Assembly (NCBI RefSeq): GCF_900091845.1
Contig: NZ_FMCI01000233.1
Location: forward strand, 1 to 48,696
Direction: 5' to 3'
Length of the DNA stretch: 48,696 nucleotides
Origin: Streptomyces sp. SolWspMP-5a-2
GTDB lineage: Bacteria; Actinomycetota; Actinomycetes; Streptomycetales; Streptomycetaceae
Shown here: piece by piece, positions 8,609-15,665 of the stretch
Position numbering within the stretch: position 1 is the stretch's first letter
Layout: each line of letters opens with the position of its first letter
Program-made: the position numbers and the translations under genes
Notes under the pieces: generated by a model
Databases searched by the model: none
What the model saw: only the letters and a program-made list of their open reading frames with translations
What the model was told of the DNA's origin: nothing

Positions 8609-8935
8609 TCAGTCCGCGACGATCCGCACCGAGCCCGGCACGTACTCCCGCTGCCTGATCACCCGGAACCACCCCTTCGGCAGCGCGATCGGACCGTGCT
8701 CCTCGTGCACCACCCGCCCGCCCTGCGGCAGATGGAGCAGGAACCGGCCGAACGGCCCCGGCTCCCGCACCAGTTCCCCCGGGCCCACCACCGCGTGGGC
8801 GTGGCCGGTGACCTCGCCCAGCGCCAGCACCAGCCGCCCCCGCGTGTCCCGCGGCTCCCTCGGGGCCGCCGCCACGTGCGACGGCACCGCCTCCTCGGCC
8901 ACGGGCACGATCAGCACATCTCCCTGCCGGTACAC
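8609..8935 (-). CDS. Small conserved protein of unknown function (108 aa)
   Basis: The GTG at 8935 is chosen because a GGAGG ribosome site lies 7 bases upstream and the recognisable pattern starts immediately (VYRQGDVLIVPV). Internal features: GEVTGHAHAVV near the middle and HEEHGPIALPKGWFRVIRQREYVPG toward the end, then VRIVAD at the C-terminus. The His/Glu-rich motifs and predicted short strands suggest a small beta-barrel, possibly metal-binding, but this is inference. I recognise the pattern as one seen beside DUF6745 and LRR genes but know no function for it. It is the first gene of the leftward arm, 49 bp from the -10 of a near-perfect RecA-NDp promoter. Confidence 0.75.
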   Translation of the reverse strand: MYRQGDVLIVPVAEEAVPSHVAAAPREPRDTRGRLVLALGEVTGHAHAVVGPGELVREPGPFGRFLLHLPQGGRVVHEEHGPIALPKGWFRVIRQREYVPGSVRIVAD

Positions 8936-8983
8936 GGCACACCTCCGTCCGGCGGCGCACCGTGCGCCGACCTCGTGCCAACG

Positions 8984-9006
8984 ACAGTAGGAGCCACCAC
9001 TGACAA
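8984..9006 (-). promoter_or_regulatory. RecA-NDp/PafBC-type DNA-damage promoter, leftward arm
   Basis: On the minus strand: TTGTCAGTG (9006-8998), 8-base spacer, TACTGT (8989-8984). This fits fully the consensus TTGTCRGTG-N8-TANNNT of the mycobacterial RecA-independent DNA-damage promoter, activated by PafBC. Predicted transcription start is near 8977, about 40 bases before the GTG of the small gene. Confidence 0.75.
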
Positions 9007-9056
9007 CGGCCCGTGCCCGGCGCCGGACGAGCCGTTCGTCCACCCTCAGCGCCGCG

Positions 9057-9079
9057 TTGTCAGTGCCGATTGGTAGAAC
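9057..9079 (+). promoter_or_regulatory. RecA-NDp/PafBC-type DNA-damage promoter, rightward arm
   Basis: TTGTCAGTG (9057-9065), 8-base spacer, TAGAAC (9074-9079). One deviation from TTGTCRGTG-N8-TANNNT: C instead of T in the last -10 position. Mirror image of the leftward promoter: the 11 bases CGTTGTCAGTG occur at 9055-9065 and inverted at 8998-9008. Predicted start near 9086, about 37 bases before the ATG of the first STM4015 gene. Confidence 0.7.
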
Positions 9080-9122
9080 TGCGACACCACGGAACGCATC
9101 CACTTCTTCCAGGAGCAGCCGC

Positions 9123-10082
9123 ATGACCATCGGTGACCACCTCGACTCCCTGTACGGGCTGCCCGCGTACCCGTTCCCGCACGCCAAGGCCCCCAAGGAC
9201 GGGCTGCCCGAGCCGGACGGGCACGCCTGGCGGATCGCCAGCGACGTCTACGACTCGGACGAGCCGTGGGAGTCCGCCTTCGCCCGGTTCTGCGCGGACG
9301 TCGACACCACCCGGGTCCGTGCCCTGATCGTCGGCGCCTGGTCGGACGCGTACGACAGCGCCCCGACCGCCGTCGTCGAGGCGCTGGTCGCCGCCAAGGA
9401 CCGGTTCCCGGCGCTGCGCGCCCTGTTCATCGGGGACATGGTGATGGAGGAGTGCGAGATCTCCTGGATCCGCCAGACCGACCTCACCCCGCTCCTCGCC
9501 GCCTTCCCGCGGCTGGAGGAGTTCGGCGCGCGCGGCGGCACCGAACTCGCCTTCCCCGCGCTCGACCACTCCTCGCTGCGCCGTCTCACCCTGGAGACCG
9601 GCGGCCTGCCCGCCGAGGTGGTGCGCGGGGTCGGCGCCAGCGACCTGCCCGCGCTGGAGCACCTCGACCTGTGGCTCGGCACCCCGGACTACGGCGGCGA
9701 CAGCGAGGTGTCCGACCTGGAGGGCATCCTCTCCGGCGCCCGCCTGCCCCGCCTGCGCGAACTGGCGCTGCGCAACAGCGAGATGCAGGACGCCGTCGCC
9801 GTCGCCGTGGCCGCCGCGCCGGTCGTCGCCCGCCTGGAGGTCCTCGACCTGTCCATGGGCGTCCTGACCGACGACGGTGCAACGGCTCTCCTCGCCGGGC
9901 AGCCGCTCACCCACCTCAGGAAGCTCGACCTGCACCACCACTACCTGAGCGAGCCCGTCCAGGAGCGGATCCGCCAGACCCTGGCGACCGCGGGCGTCGA
10001 GGTCGACCTCGACCGCGCCGACGCGGACGAGGACGAGGAAGACGACGGCACCGTCTGGCGCTACGTCTCCGTGGGGGAGTGA
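9123..10082 (+). CDS. STM4015-family leucine-rich-repeat protein, copy 1
   Basis: A 319-residue LRR-like protein without signal peptide or membrane segment. Repeats with the LxxLxLxx pattern are visible (ALEHLDLWLGTP, RLRELALRNSEM, RLEVLDLSMGVLTDDGATAL, HLRKLDLHHHYL). It ends with an acidic stretch (ADADEDEEDDG) and the tail WRYVSVGE. The ATG at 9123 follows CAGGAG at a suitable distance; the 22 in-frame codons upstream lie on the promoter. The next gene is a paralogue at roughly half identity with the tail RRYVAVGE. The STM4015 name comes from the Salmonella locus tag and no biochemical function is known. In LRR proteins generally the curved surface binds other proteins. Confidence 0.88.
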   Translation: MTIGDHLDSLYGLPAYPFPHAKAPKDGLPEPDGHAWRIASDVYDSDEPWESAFARFCADVDTTRVRALIVGAWSDAYDSAPTAVVEALVAAKDRFPALRALFIGDMVMEECEISWIRQTDLTPLLAAFPRLEEFGARGGTELAFPALDHSSLRRLTLETGGLPAEVVRGVGASDLPALEHLDLWLGTPDYGGDSEVSDLEGILSGARLPRLRELALRNSEMQDAVAVAVAAAPVVARLEVLDLSMGVLTDDGATALLAGQPLTHLRKLDLHHHYLSEPVQERIRQTLATAGVEVDLDRADADEDEEDDGTVWRYVSVGE

Positions 10083-10092
10083 CGACGCCCCC

Positions 10093-11043
10093 ATGCGCTA
10101 CCACCCCTCCCACCTGAAACGGTTCCACGACCTGCCGGTCCACGACTACGAGCCGGGCGGGGACGGCCGCCGACGCCCCCTGCCCGAACCGGACACCGTC
10201 GCCTGGCGGGTGGGCGCCTCCTGGGAGCAGCCGTTCGAACCGCTCTGGCGGAGCTTCCTGGACGAGGTCCGCTCCGAGGACGTCACCGCCCTCGTGATCG
10301 GACTCTGGTGGGAGGAGTGGGACGAGCACGGCATCACCCCGGTCCTCGACCTGCTGCTCGCGGCCGTGGACCGCTTCCCGCGGCTGCGCGCCCTGTTCCT
10401 CGCCGACGTCGAGTCCGAGGAGTCGGAGATCTCCTGGATCCGCCAGGGCGACCTCTCCGTCGTCCTGCGCGCCTGGCCGGGGCTGGTGGAACTGGGCGTG
10501 CGCGGCGGCACGGAGCTGCGGCTCGAACCGCTGCGCCACGACCGGCTGCGCACGTTGCGCGTCGAGTCGGGCGGCCTGCCCGCCGAGCCCGTCCGCGCCC
10601 TCGCCTCCTGCCCCTTCCCGGCGCTGAACAGCCTGGAGCTGTGGCTGGGCACCAGCGCGTACGGGGCGTCCAGCACCGTCGCCGACGTCAAGGCGCTGCT
10701 CGACGCGGTGGGCCGCTGTCCGGGACTGCGTCACCTGGGTCTGAAGAACAGCGAGATGCAGGACGCCGTCGCCGCGGCGGTCGCCGAGGCGCCGGTGGTC
10801 GCGGGCCTCACCTCCCTCGACCTCGGCATGGGCACCCTCGGGGACGCGGGCGGTGGCGCGCTGCTGTCCGGGCAGCCCCTGACCCATCTGCGCCACCTCG
10901 GTCTGCGCCACCACTTCATGGGCGAGGAGACGGCGGAGCGGCTGCGCGCGGGCCTCGAACCGCACGGGGTCGCCGTCGACCTCACCCCCGCCGACGCCCG
11001 TCCGTACCGCCAGGGGAGGCGCTATGTCGCCGTCGGCGAGTGA
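10093..11043 (+). CDS. STM4015-family leucine-rich-repeat protein, copy 2
   Basis: A 316-residue paralogue of the preceding protein with the same architecture: shared blocks SWIRQGDLS..., RGGTEL, LKNSEMQDAV and SGQPLTHLRHLGLRHHFM. It ends YRQGRRYVAVGE, nearly the same C-terminal tail as copy 1 although the bodies have diverged. It starts 10 bp after copy 1; a GGGGGAG ribosome site lies within the end of copy 1. It overlaps the start of the STM4014 gene by 20 bp, so the three are probably translationally coupled. Tandem duplication followed by divergence is the simplest origin. Confidence 0.88.
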   Translation: MRYHPSHLKRFHDLPVHDYEPGGDGRRRPLPEPDTVAWRVGASWEQPFEPLWRSFLDEVRSEDVTALVIGLWWEEWDEHGITPVLDLLLAAVDRFPRLRALFLADVESEESEISWIRQGDLSVVLRAWPGLVELGVRGGTELRLEPLRHDRLRTLRVESGGLPAEPVRALASCPFPALNSLELWLGTSAYGASSTVADVKALLDAVGRCPGLRHLGLKNSEMQDAVAAAVAEAPVVAGLTSLDLGMGTLGDAGGGALLSGQPLTHLRHLGLRHHFMGEETAERLRAGLEPHGVAVDLTPADARPYRQGRRYVAVGE

Positions 11044-12406
11044 ACCGCCGCGGCGCTTCGCGGTCGTCGGCAACCCGGACAACCGCCGCGTCGCGCTCTT
11101 CACGGACGCCGTCCGCGCGGCCGGGCTGCCCGCCCCGCGGGTCGTCCCCTGGATCGACGTCCTGCGCGACGGCGGCGCCGACTTCGGGCCCGCGGAGATC
11201 GTCCGCGTCGACTCGCCGGGGGAGGACGAGGAGGTCGACCGTCTGCTGCGGGGCGGGCTCGGTCCCACCCGGGTGGAGGGCTCGGCCCGCTGGTACGCCG
11301 GGCTGACCGGAGCGCTGGCCGGGCTGCGCGGCGGGCTCAGGCTCGACGACCCGGACGACCTCGCCGTCCTCTTCGACAAGCGGCGCTGCCACGCCGTCCT
11401 CGACGCGGCCGGGGTACCGGTGCCCGCCTCACCCACCTCGGGCCCCTCGGCCGCGCCGGTGGCGGGCTGGGACGACGTGCGGGCGCTCATGCGCGAGCAC
11501 CGGATGCCCCGGCTGTTCGTGAAACCGGCGCACGGCTCCTCGGCGTCGGGCGTGCTGGCGGTGGAGTCGGGCGGCGCCGGGCGGATCCGGGCGACCACCT
11601 CCGTGGAGCGCGCCCCCGACGGGAGTCTGCACAACTCCCTGACGGTGCGCCGCTACGAGCGCGAGGCGGACATCGCGGCGATCGTCGACGCGCTCGCCCC
11701 GGACGGGCTGCACCTGGAACGCTGGCTGCCGAAGGCGTCGCAGGACGGGCGGGCCGCCGATCTGCGGGTCGTGGTGGTCGCCGGACGGGCCACCCACGCG
11801 GTGGTCCGCACCAGCCGCACCCCGCTGACCAACCTCCATCTGGGCGGCCGCCGGGGCGACCTCGACGCCGTCCGCCGCTCGGTGGAGGCCGCCGGGGCCC
11901 GCTGGTCCGACGTGCTCGGGGTCTGCGAGCGCGCCGCCGCCTGCTTCCCGCGCACCCTCTGCGTCGGGGTCGACCTGCTGCCCGCCGTCGGCTGGCGCCG
12001 GGCCGCCGTCGGCGAGGTGAACGCCTTCGGCGACCTGCTGCCCCGCCTCACCGGCCTGCCCGGCAGCGGCGCGGAGGGCCTGGACACCTACGCGACCCAG
12101 GTGGCCGCGGCCCTGCGTCACCACGCACCACCGCCCACCTCCGGAAACCCCGCCCGCCGATCCCGTGTCGCCGCGGACCCCGGCCCGGGGTCCGGTGCCA
12201 CGGGGGCACTCGGCCGTCGATCCTGTGTTCCCGGCGACCCCGGCCAGGGAACCCCCGCCCCCGAGGCCCCCAGCCCGGGAAGCCGGGTCCCTGGAGATTC
12301 CGGCCCGGGATCCCGTGCTCCCGGAGCCCCCGGCCAGGGAAGCGGCGTCGCCGCAGACCCCGGCCCGAGACCCCCCGCCCCCGGCACCCCCGTCCCGTCC
12401 CCCTGA
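11024..12406 (+). CDS. STM4014-family ATP-grasp-like protein with repetitive C-terminal tail
   Basis: A 460-residue protein. Residues 1-375 form an ATP-grasp-like unit: N-terminal FAVVGNPDNRR, the ATP-binding lysine segment LFVKPAHGSSASGV (K167), VVVVAGRATHAVVRTS, and a Mg-binding region with VGVDLLP and VGEVNAFGD. ATP-grasp enzymes ligate a carboxylate to an amine or thiol through an acyl phosphate; the substrate here is unknown. Residues from about 379 are a Pro/Gly/Ala tail built from eight tandem 10-residue repeats. The ATG at 11024 lies inside the preceding gene but has an excellent GGGGAGG site, better than any later start. It belongs to the STM4011-STM4015 cluster. Confidence 0.85.
   Translation: MSPSASEPPRRFAVVGNPDNRRVALFTDAVRAAGLPAPRVVPWIDVLRDGGADFGPAEIVRVDSPGEDEEVDRLLRGGLGPTRVEGSARWYAGLTGALAGLRGGLRLDDPDDLAVLFDKRRCHAVLDAAGVPVPASPTSGPSAAPVAGWDDVRALMREHRMPRLFVKPAHGSSASGVLAVESGGAGRIRATTSVERAPDGSLHNSLTVRRYEREADIAAIVDALAPDGLHLERWLPKASQDGRAADLRVVVVAGRATHAVVRTSRTPLTNLHLGGRRGDLDAVRRSVEAAGARWSDVLGVCERAAACFPRTLCVGVDLLPAVGWRRAAVGEVNAFGDLLPRLTGLPGSGAEGLDTYATQVAAALRHHAPPPTSGNPARRSRVAADPGPGSGATGALGRRSCVPGDPGQGTPAPEAPSPGSRVPGDSGPGSRAPGAPGQGSGVAADPGPRPPAPGTPVPSP
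12159..12398 (+). repeat. Eight tandem 30-bp repeats in the 3' end of the STM4014 gene
   Basis: Eight imperfect units of exactly 30 bp start at 12159, 12189, 12219, 12249, 12279, 12309, 12339 and 12369, each encoding 10 residues (SRVAADPGPG, SGATGALGRR, SCVPGDPGQG, TPAPEAPSPG, SRVPGDSGPG, SRAPGAPGQG, SGVAADPGPR, PPAPGTPVPS). The period is strict while sequence has drifted, so the array has expanded by slippage or recombination but stays in frame. Confidence 0.9.
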
Positions 12407-12410
12407 TCGC

Positions 12411-12470
12411 GCCGCCCACCGTCACCGCACCCCAACTCCCGCCGCCCACCCGCACCGCACCCCAACTCCC
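12411..12470 (+). repeat. Two noncoding 30-bp repeats after the STM4014 stop
   Basis: 12411-12440 and 12441-12470 are nearly identical (GCCGCCCACC, then 20 bases ending CCCAACTCCC). They lie in the 139-bp gap before the STM4013 gene and have the same 30-bp period as the array just upstream, though a different sequence. Confidence 0.85.
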
Positions 12471-12545
12471 GTCACCCCGAACCTGGTTCGGCCCGCCCCC
12501 GACGACCCGCGCCACCCGTACCACCCGCTCGGAAAAGGACCCCGC

Positions 12546-13394
12546 ATGCCGCCGCCCGCACCGATGGCCCAGCCGGACATGAACCGGATCGTCGGCAGCC
12601 ACGACCTGCTGCTCGTCACCCTGGACACCCTCCGCCACGACGTCGCCGTCGAACTCGCCGCCGCGGGGCGGCTGCCGAACCTCGCCCGCCACCTCCCGGA
12701 CGGCCGCTGGGAGGAACGGCACGCCCCCGGCAGCTTCACCTACGCCTCCCACCAGGCGATCTTCGCCGGATTCCTGCCCACCCCGGCCGCCCCGGGCCCC
12801 CACCCGCGACTCTTCGCCGCGAGCTTCGCGGGCAGCGAGAGCACCGCGGACGGCACCTTCGTCTACGACACCCCCGACCTCGTCTCCGGCCTGGCCGAGG
12901 CCGGTTACCGGACCGTCTGCGTCGGGGGAGTGGGCTTCTTCAACCGGCGCGGCCCGCTCGGCTCGGTCCTGCCCGGCCTCTTCCACGAGGCGCACTGGGA
13001 ACCGGAGTTCGGCGTCACCTCACCCGCGTCCTTCGAGAACCAGGTCGCCCGCGCCGAGCGGATCGTGCGTGAACTCCCCGCCGAACAGAAGCTGTTCCTC
13101 TTCGTCAACGTCTCGGCGCTGCACCAGCCCAACTGGTTCCACCTGCCCGGCGCCACCCGCGAGGCGGGAGACAGCCGCGCCACCCACGCCGCCGCCCTCG
13201 AGTACGTCGACCGGCACATCGGACGCCTCTTCGCCGCCGCGAGCAGCCGCAGGCCCTGCTTCGCGATCGTCTGCTCCGACCACGGCACCGCCTACGGCGA
13301 CGACGGCTACACCGGTCACCGCATCGGCCACCCCGCGGTGTGGACCGTCCCGTACGCGCACTTCTTCCTGGACCCGGCGGAGGCCGCCCGATGA
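12546..13394 (+). CDS. STM4013-family hydrolase, alkaline-phosphatase/sulfatase fold
   Basis: A 282-residue protein of the alkaline phosphatase superfamily. N-terminal LLLVTLDTLRHDVA supplies a metal-binding aspartate; GSFTYASHQAIFAGFLPT carries the likely Thr/Ser nucleophile region in place of the sulfatase CxPSR motif; SDHGTAYGDDGYTGHRIGHPA gives the second metal site (Asp, His and later His). The family hydrolyses or transfers phosphate or sulfate esters; the substrate here is unknown. ATG at 12546 chosen with AAAAGGA upstream; two internal Met codons (residues 7 and 12) are alternatives. The stop overlaps the next start (ATGA, 13391-13394). No signal peptide, so probably cytoplasmic. Confidence 0.85.
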   Translation: MPPPAPMAQPDMNRIVGSHDLLLVTLDTLRHDVAVELAAAGRLPNLARHLPDGRWEERHAPGSFTYASHQAIFAGFLPTPAAPGPHPRLFAASFAGSESTADGTFVYDTPDLVSGLAEAGYRTVCVGGVGFFNRRGPLGSVLPGLFHEAHWEPEFGVTSPASFENQVARAERIVRELPAEQKLFLFVNVSALHQPNWFHLPGATREAGDSRATHAAALEYVDRHIGRLFAAASSRRPCFAIVCSDHGTAYGDDGYTGHRIGHPAVWTVPYAHFFLDPAEAAR

Positions 13395-14752
13395 CCGTCG
13401 CACCCCAGGCCCGCACCACCGCGAGCCCCTACCAGAGCTACGTCTACGCCTACCCGCACAAGACCGCCTACCGGCGGCTGCCCGACCGGCCCGCGCTGCG
13501 CGCCCTCTGGGCCGACCAGCCGAAGGACGCGCTCTCCCTCTACCTGCACATCCCGTTCTGCGAGGTGCGCTGCGGCTTCTGCAACCTCTTCACCCGCATC
13601 GGCGCGCCCGGCGAGCTGACCACCGCCTACCTCGACGCCCTCGACCGGCAGGCGGGCGCCGTCCGGGACGCGCTCGGCGACGGCGGCCGGTTCGCCACCG
13701 CGGCCTTCGGCGGCGGCACCCCCACCTTCCTCACCGCGGCCGAACTGACCCGGCTCTGCGACATCGCCGAGGACCGGATGGGCGCCGACCTGCGCGCCGT
13801 CCCGCTCTCCGTCGAGGCGTCCCCGGCCACCGCCACCGCCGACCGTCTGCGGGTCCTCGCCGAACGCGGCGCCACCCGCCTCAGCCTCGGCATCCAGAGC
13901 TTCGTCGACGCCGAGGCCCGCTCCGCCGTCAGGCCGCAGCGCCGCGCCGACGTGGAGAGCGCCCTCGGCCGCATCCGCGACGCCCGCTTCCCCGTCCTCA
14001 ACATCGACCTCATCTACGGCATCGACGGCCAGACCGAGCGGACCTGGCGCCACTCCCTGGACGCGGCCCTCGCCTGGCGGCCCGAGGAGCTGTACCTCTA
14101 CCCGCTCTACGTCCGCCCCCTCACCGGCCTCGGCCGCCGCACCGGCCTCGGCCGCCGCACCGGCACCGGCAGCGACCCGGCCTGGGACGAGCAGCGGCTG
14201 CGCCTGTACCGCGCCGGACGCGACCACCTCCTCGCGCACGGCTACGTCCAGCAGTCCATGCGGATGTTCCGGCGCGCGGACGCCCCGCCGCAGACGGCCG
14301 ACGACTACGCCTGCCAGACCGACGGCATGATCGGCCTCGGCTGCGGCGCCCGCTCCTACACCTCGGGGCTGCACTACTCGTTCGACTACGCCGTCGACAT
14401 GCACGAGATACGCGGGATCATCGACGACTACGTCTCCCGCCCCGCCGGCGACTTCGCGCACGCCGAGATCGGCCGCCGCATCGACACCGACGAAGCGCGC
14501 CGCCGCCATCTGCTCCAGTCGCTGCTCCAGGCCGAGGGCCTGCCGCACGCCGCCTACCGCGAGCGCTTCGACGCCGCCCCCGCCGACCACTTCGGCCCCG
14601 AACTGGCCCGCTTCGCCGACCGGGGCTGGCTCACCGACGACGGCACCGTGCTGCGCCTGACCCCCGAGGGCCTCGCCCACTCCGACGCGATCGGCCCCGA
14701 CCTGTTCTCACCGGCCGTGCGCTCCGCCATGGCCGCCTACGAGCGGAAGTGA
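13391..14752 (+). CDS. STM4012-family radical SAM protein (HemW/HemN-like)
   Basis: A 453-residue radical SAM enzyme. The 4Fe-4S/SAM motif CEVRCGFC has C57, C61 and C64, preceded by LSLYLHIPFC and followed by the GGGTPT and VEASP segments of the HemN/HemW group; a HemN-type C-terminal region (SYTSGLHYSF..., RRRHLLQSLL) follows. Such proteins are often annotated as coproporphyrinogen oxidases, but the operon context argues against a haem role. Residues 246-257 hold a duplicated GLGRRT, an exact 18-bp repeat. It overlaps the hydrolase by 4 bp and is followed 10 bp later by a second radical SAM gene. Confidence 0.9.
   Translation: MTVAPQARTTASPYQSYVYAYPHKTAYRRLPDRPALRALWADQPKDALSLYLHIPFCEVRCGFCNLFTRIGAPGELTTAYLDALDRQAGAVRDALGDGGRFATAAFGGGTPTFLTAAELTRLCDIAEDRMGADLRAVPLSVEASPATATADRLRVLAERGATRLSLGIQSFVDAEARSAVRPQRRADVESALGRIRDARFPVLNIDLIYGIDGQTERTWRHSLDAALAWRPEELYLYPLYVRPLTGLGRRTGLGRRTGTGSDPAWDEQRLRLYRAGRDHLLAHGYVQQSMRMFRRADAPPQTADDYACQTDGMIGLGCGARSYTSGLHYSFDYAVDMHEIRGIIDDYVSRPAGDFAHAEIGRRIDTDEARRRHLLQSLLQAEGLPHAAYRERFDAAPADHFGPELARFADRGWLTDDGTVLRLTPEGLAHSDAIGPDLFSPAVRSAMAAYERK
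14126..14161 (+). repeat. Exact 18-bp tandem duplication in the STM4012 gene
   Basis: GGCCTCGGCCGCCGCACC occurs twice back to back (14126-14143, 14144-14161), duplicating GLGRRT in frame in a surface-like region before GTGSDPAWDEQ. Probably recent slippage. Confidence 0.85.
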
Positions 14753-14762
14753 CCGGACCGCC

Positions 14763-15665
14763 ATGGACCTGACCCTCCTCTACCGGGGCCCGCTCGCCTC
14801 CTGCGACTACGACTGCCCCTACTGCCCGTTCGCGAAGCGCCGCGACACCGGCGACCAACTGCGCGCCGACCGCGCCGCCCTGGAGCGCTTCACCGCCTGG
14901 GCCGCCGCGCCCACCGACGACCGCCTGTCGATCCTCTTCACCCCCTGGGGCGAGGGCCTGGTGCGTTCCTGGTACCGGCGCGCCCTCGTGGAGCTCTCCC
15001 ACCTCCCGCACGTCCGCCGGGTCGCGATCCAGACCAACCTGAGCTGCCGCACCGACTGGCTGGCCGACGCCGACCCCGGCACCGTCGCCCTCTGGTGCAC
15101 CTACCACCCGGGCCAGACCCCCTACGACAGGTTCCTCGCCAAGTGCCGCGAACTGAGCGCCCGCGGCGTCCGGTTCAGCGTCGGCGTCGTCGGACTGCCC
15201 GAGCACCTGGCCGCCGCCCGCGCGCTCCGCGCCGACCTGCCCGACCACGTCTACCTGTGGATCAACGCCGCCGAGGGCCGCACCTACACCGACCCCGAGG
15301 CCGACACCTGGACCGGCATCGACCCGCTGTTCCCCTACAGCCGCCACCCGCACGCCAGCGCCGGACTGCCCTGCCGCACCGGCGAGTCGGTGGTCTCCGT
15401 GGACGGCGAGGGCACGGTGCGCCGCTGCCACTTCGTGCCCGCCCCGCTGGGCAACCTCTACGACGGCTCCTACCGGTCCGCCCTCGGCCCGCGCGGCTGC
15501 CCGCTCACCACCTGCGACTGCCACATCGGGTACGTCCACCTGGAGACCCTGCCCCTGTACGACGTGTTCGCGGGCGGCGTCCTGGAACGCGTCCCGGCTC
15601 CCCGCGCCGCGGACGCCGCGCCCACCGTCACCTGGCTCCCGCCCCCGACGACAGCAGCCCGGTGA
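14763..15665 (+). CDS. STM4011-family radical SAM protein with C-terminal Cys cluster
   Basis: A 300-residue radical SAM enzyme with the motif CDYDCPYC (C14, C18, C21) and a compact partial barrel. C-terminally, C204, C222, C246, C251 and C253 are arranged like the auxiliary Fe-S cluster ligands of SPASM/twitch radical SAM enzymes, which modify peptides and proteins in RiPP pathways. The auxiliary-cluster role is inference from Cys spacing. Last gene of the rightward operon; its 3' end overlaps the convergent hydrolase gene by 38 bp. The ribosome site is weak (GGAAG about 16 bases upstream, in the end of STM4012), suggesting coupled translation. Confidence 0.88.
   Translation: MDLTLLYRGPLASCDYDCPYCPFAKRRDTGDQLRADRAALERFTAWAAAPTDDRLSILFTPWGEGLVRSWYRRALVELSHLPHVRRVAIQTNLSCRTDWLADADPGTVALWCTYHPGQTPYDRFLAKCRELSARGVRFSVGVVGLPEHLAAARALRADLPDHVYLWINAAEGRTYTDPEADTWTGIDPLFPYSRHPHASAGLPCRTGESVVSVDGEGTVRRCHFVPAPLGNLYDGSYRSALGPRGCPLTTCDCHIGYVHLETLPLYDVFAGGVLERVPAPRAADAAPTVTWLPPPTTAAR

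Noticed and set aside
12159..12470. CRISPR-like array of 30-bp units
   Set aside because: Units are contiguous without spacers, in frame and degenerate, and no cas gene is near; it is a coding tandem repeat with a noncoding pair after it.
13391..14752. Oxygen-independent coproporphyrinogen III oxidase (HemN/HemW)
   Set aside because: Sequence resemblance is real, but the fixed company of STM4011, STM4013, STM4014 and STM4015 genes fits the STM4012 family better than haem synthesis.
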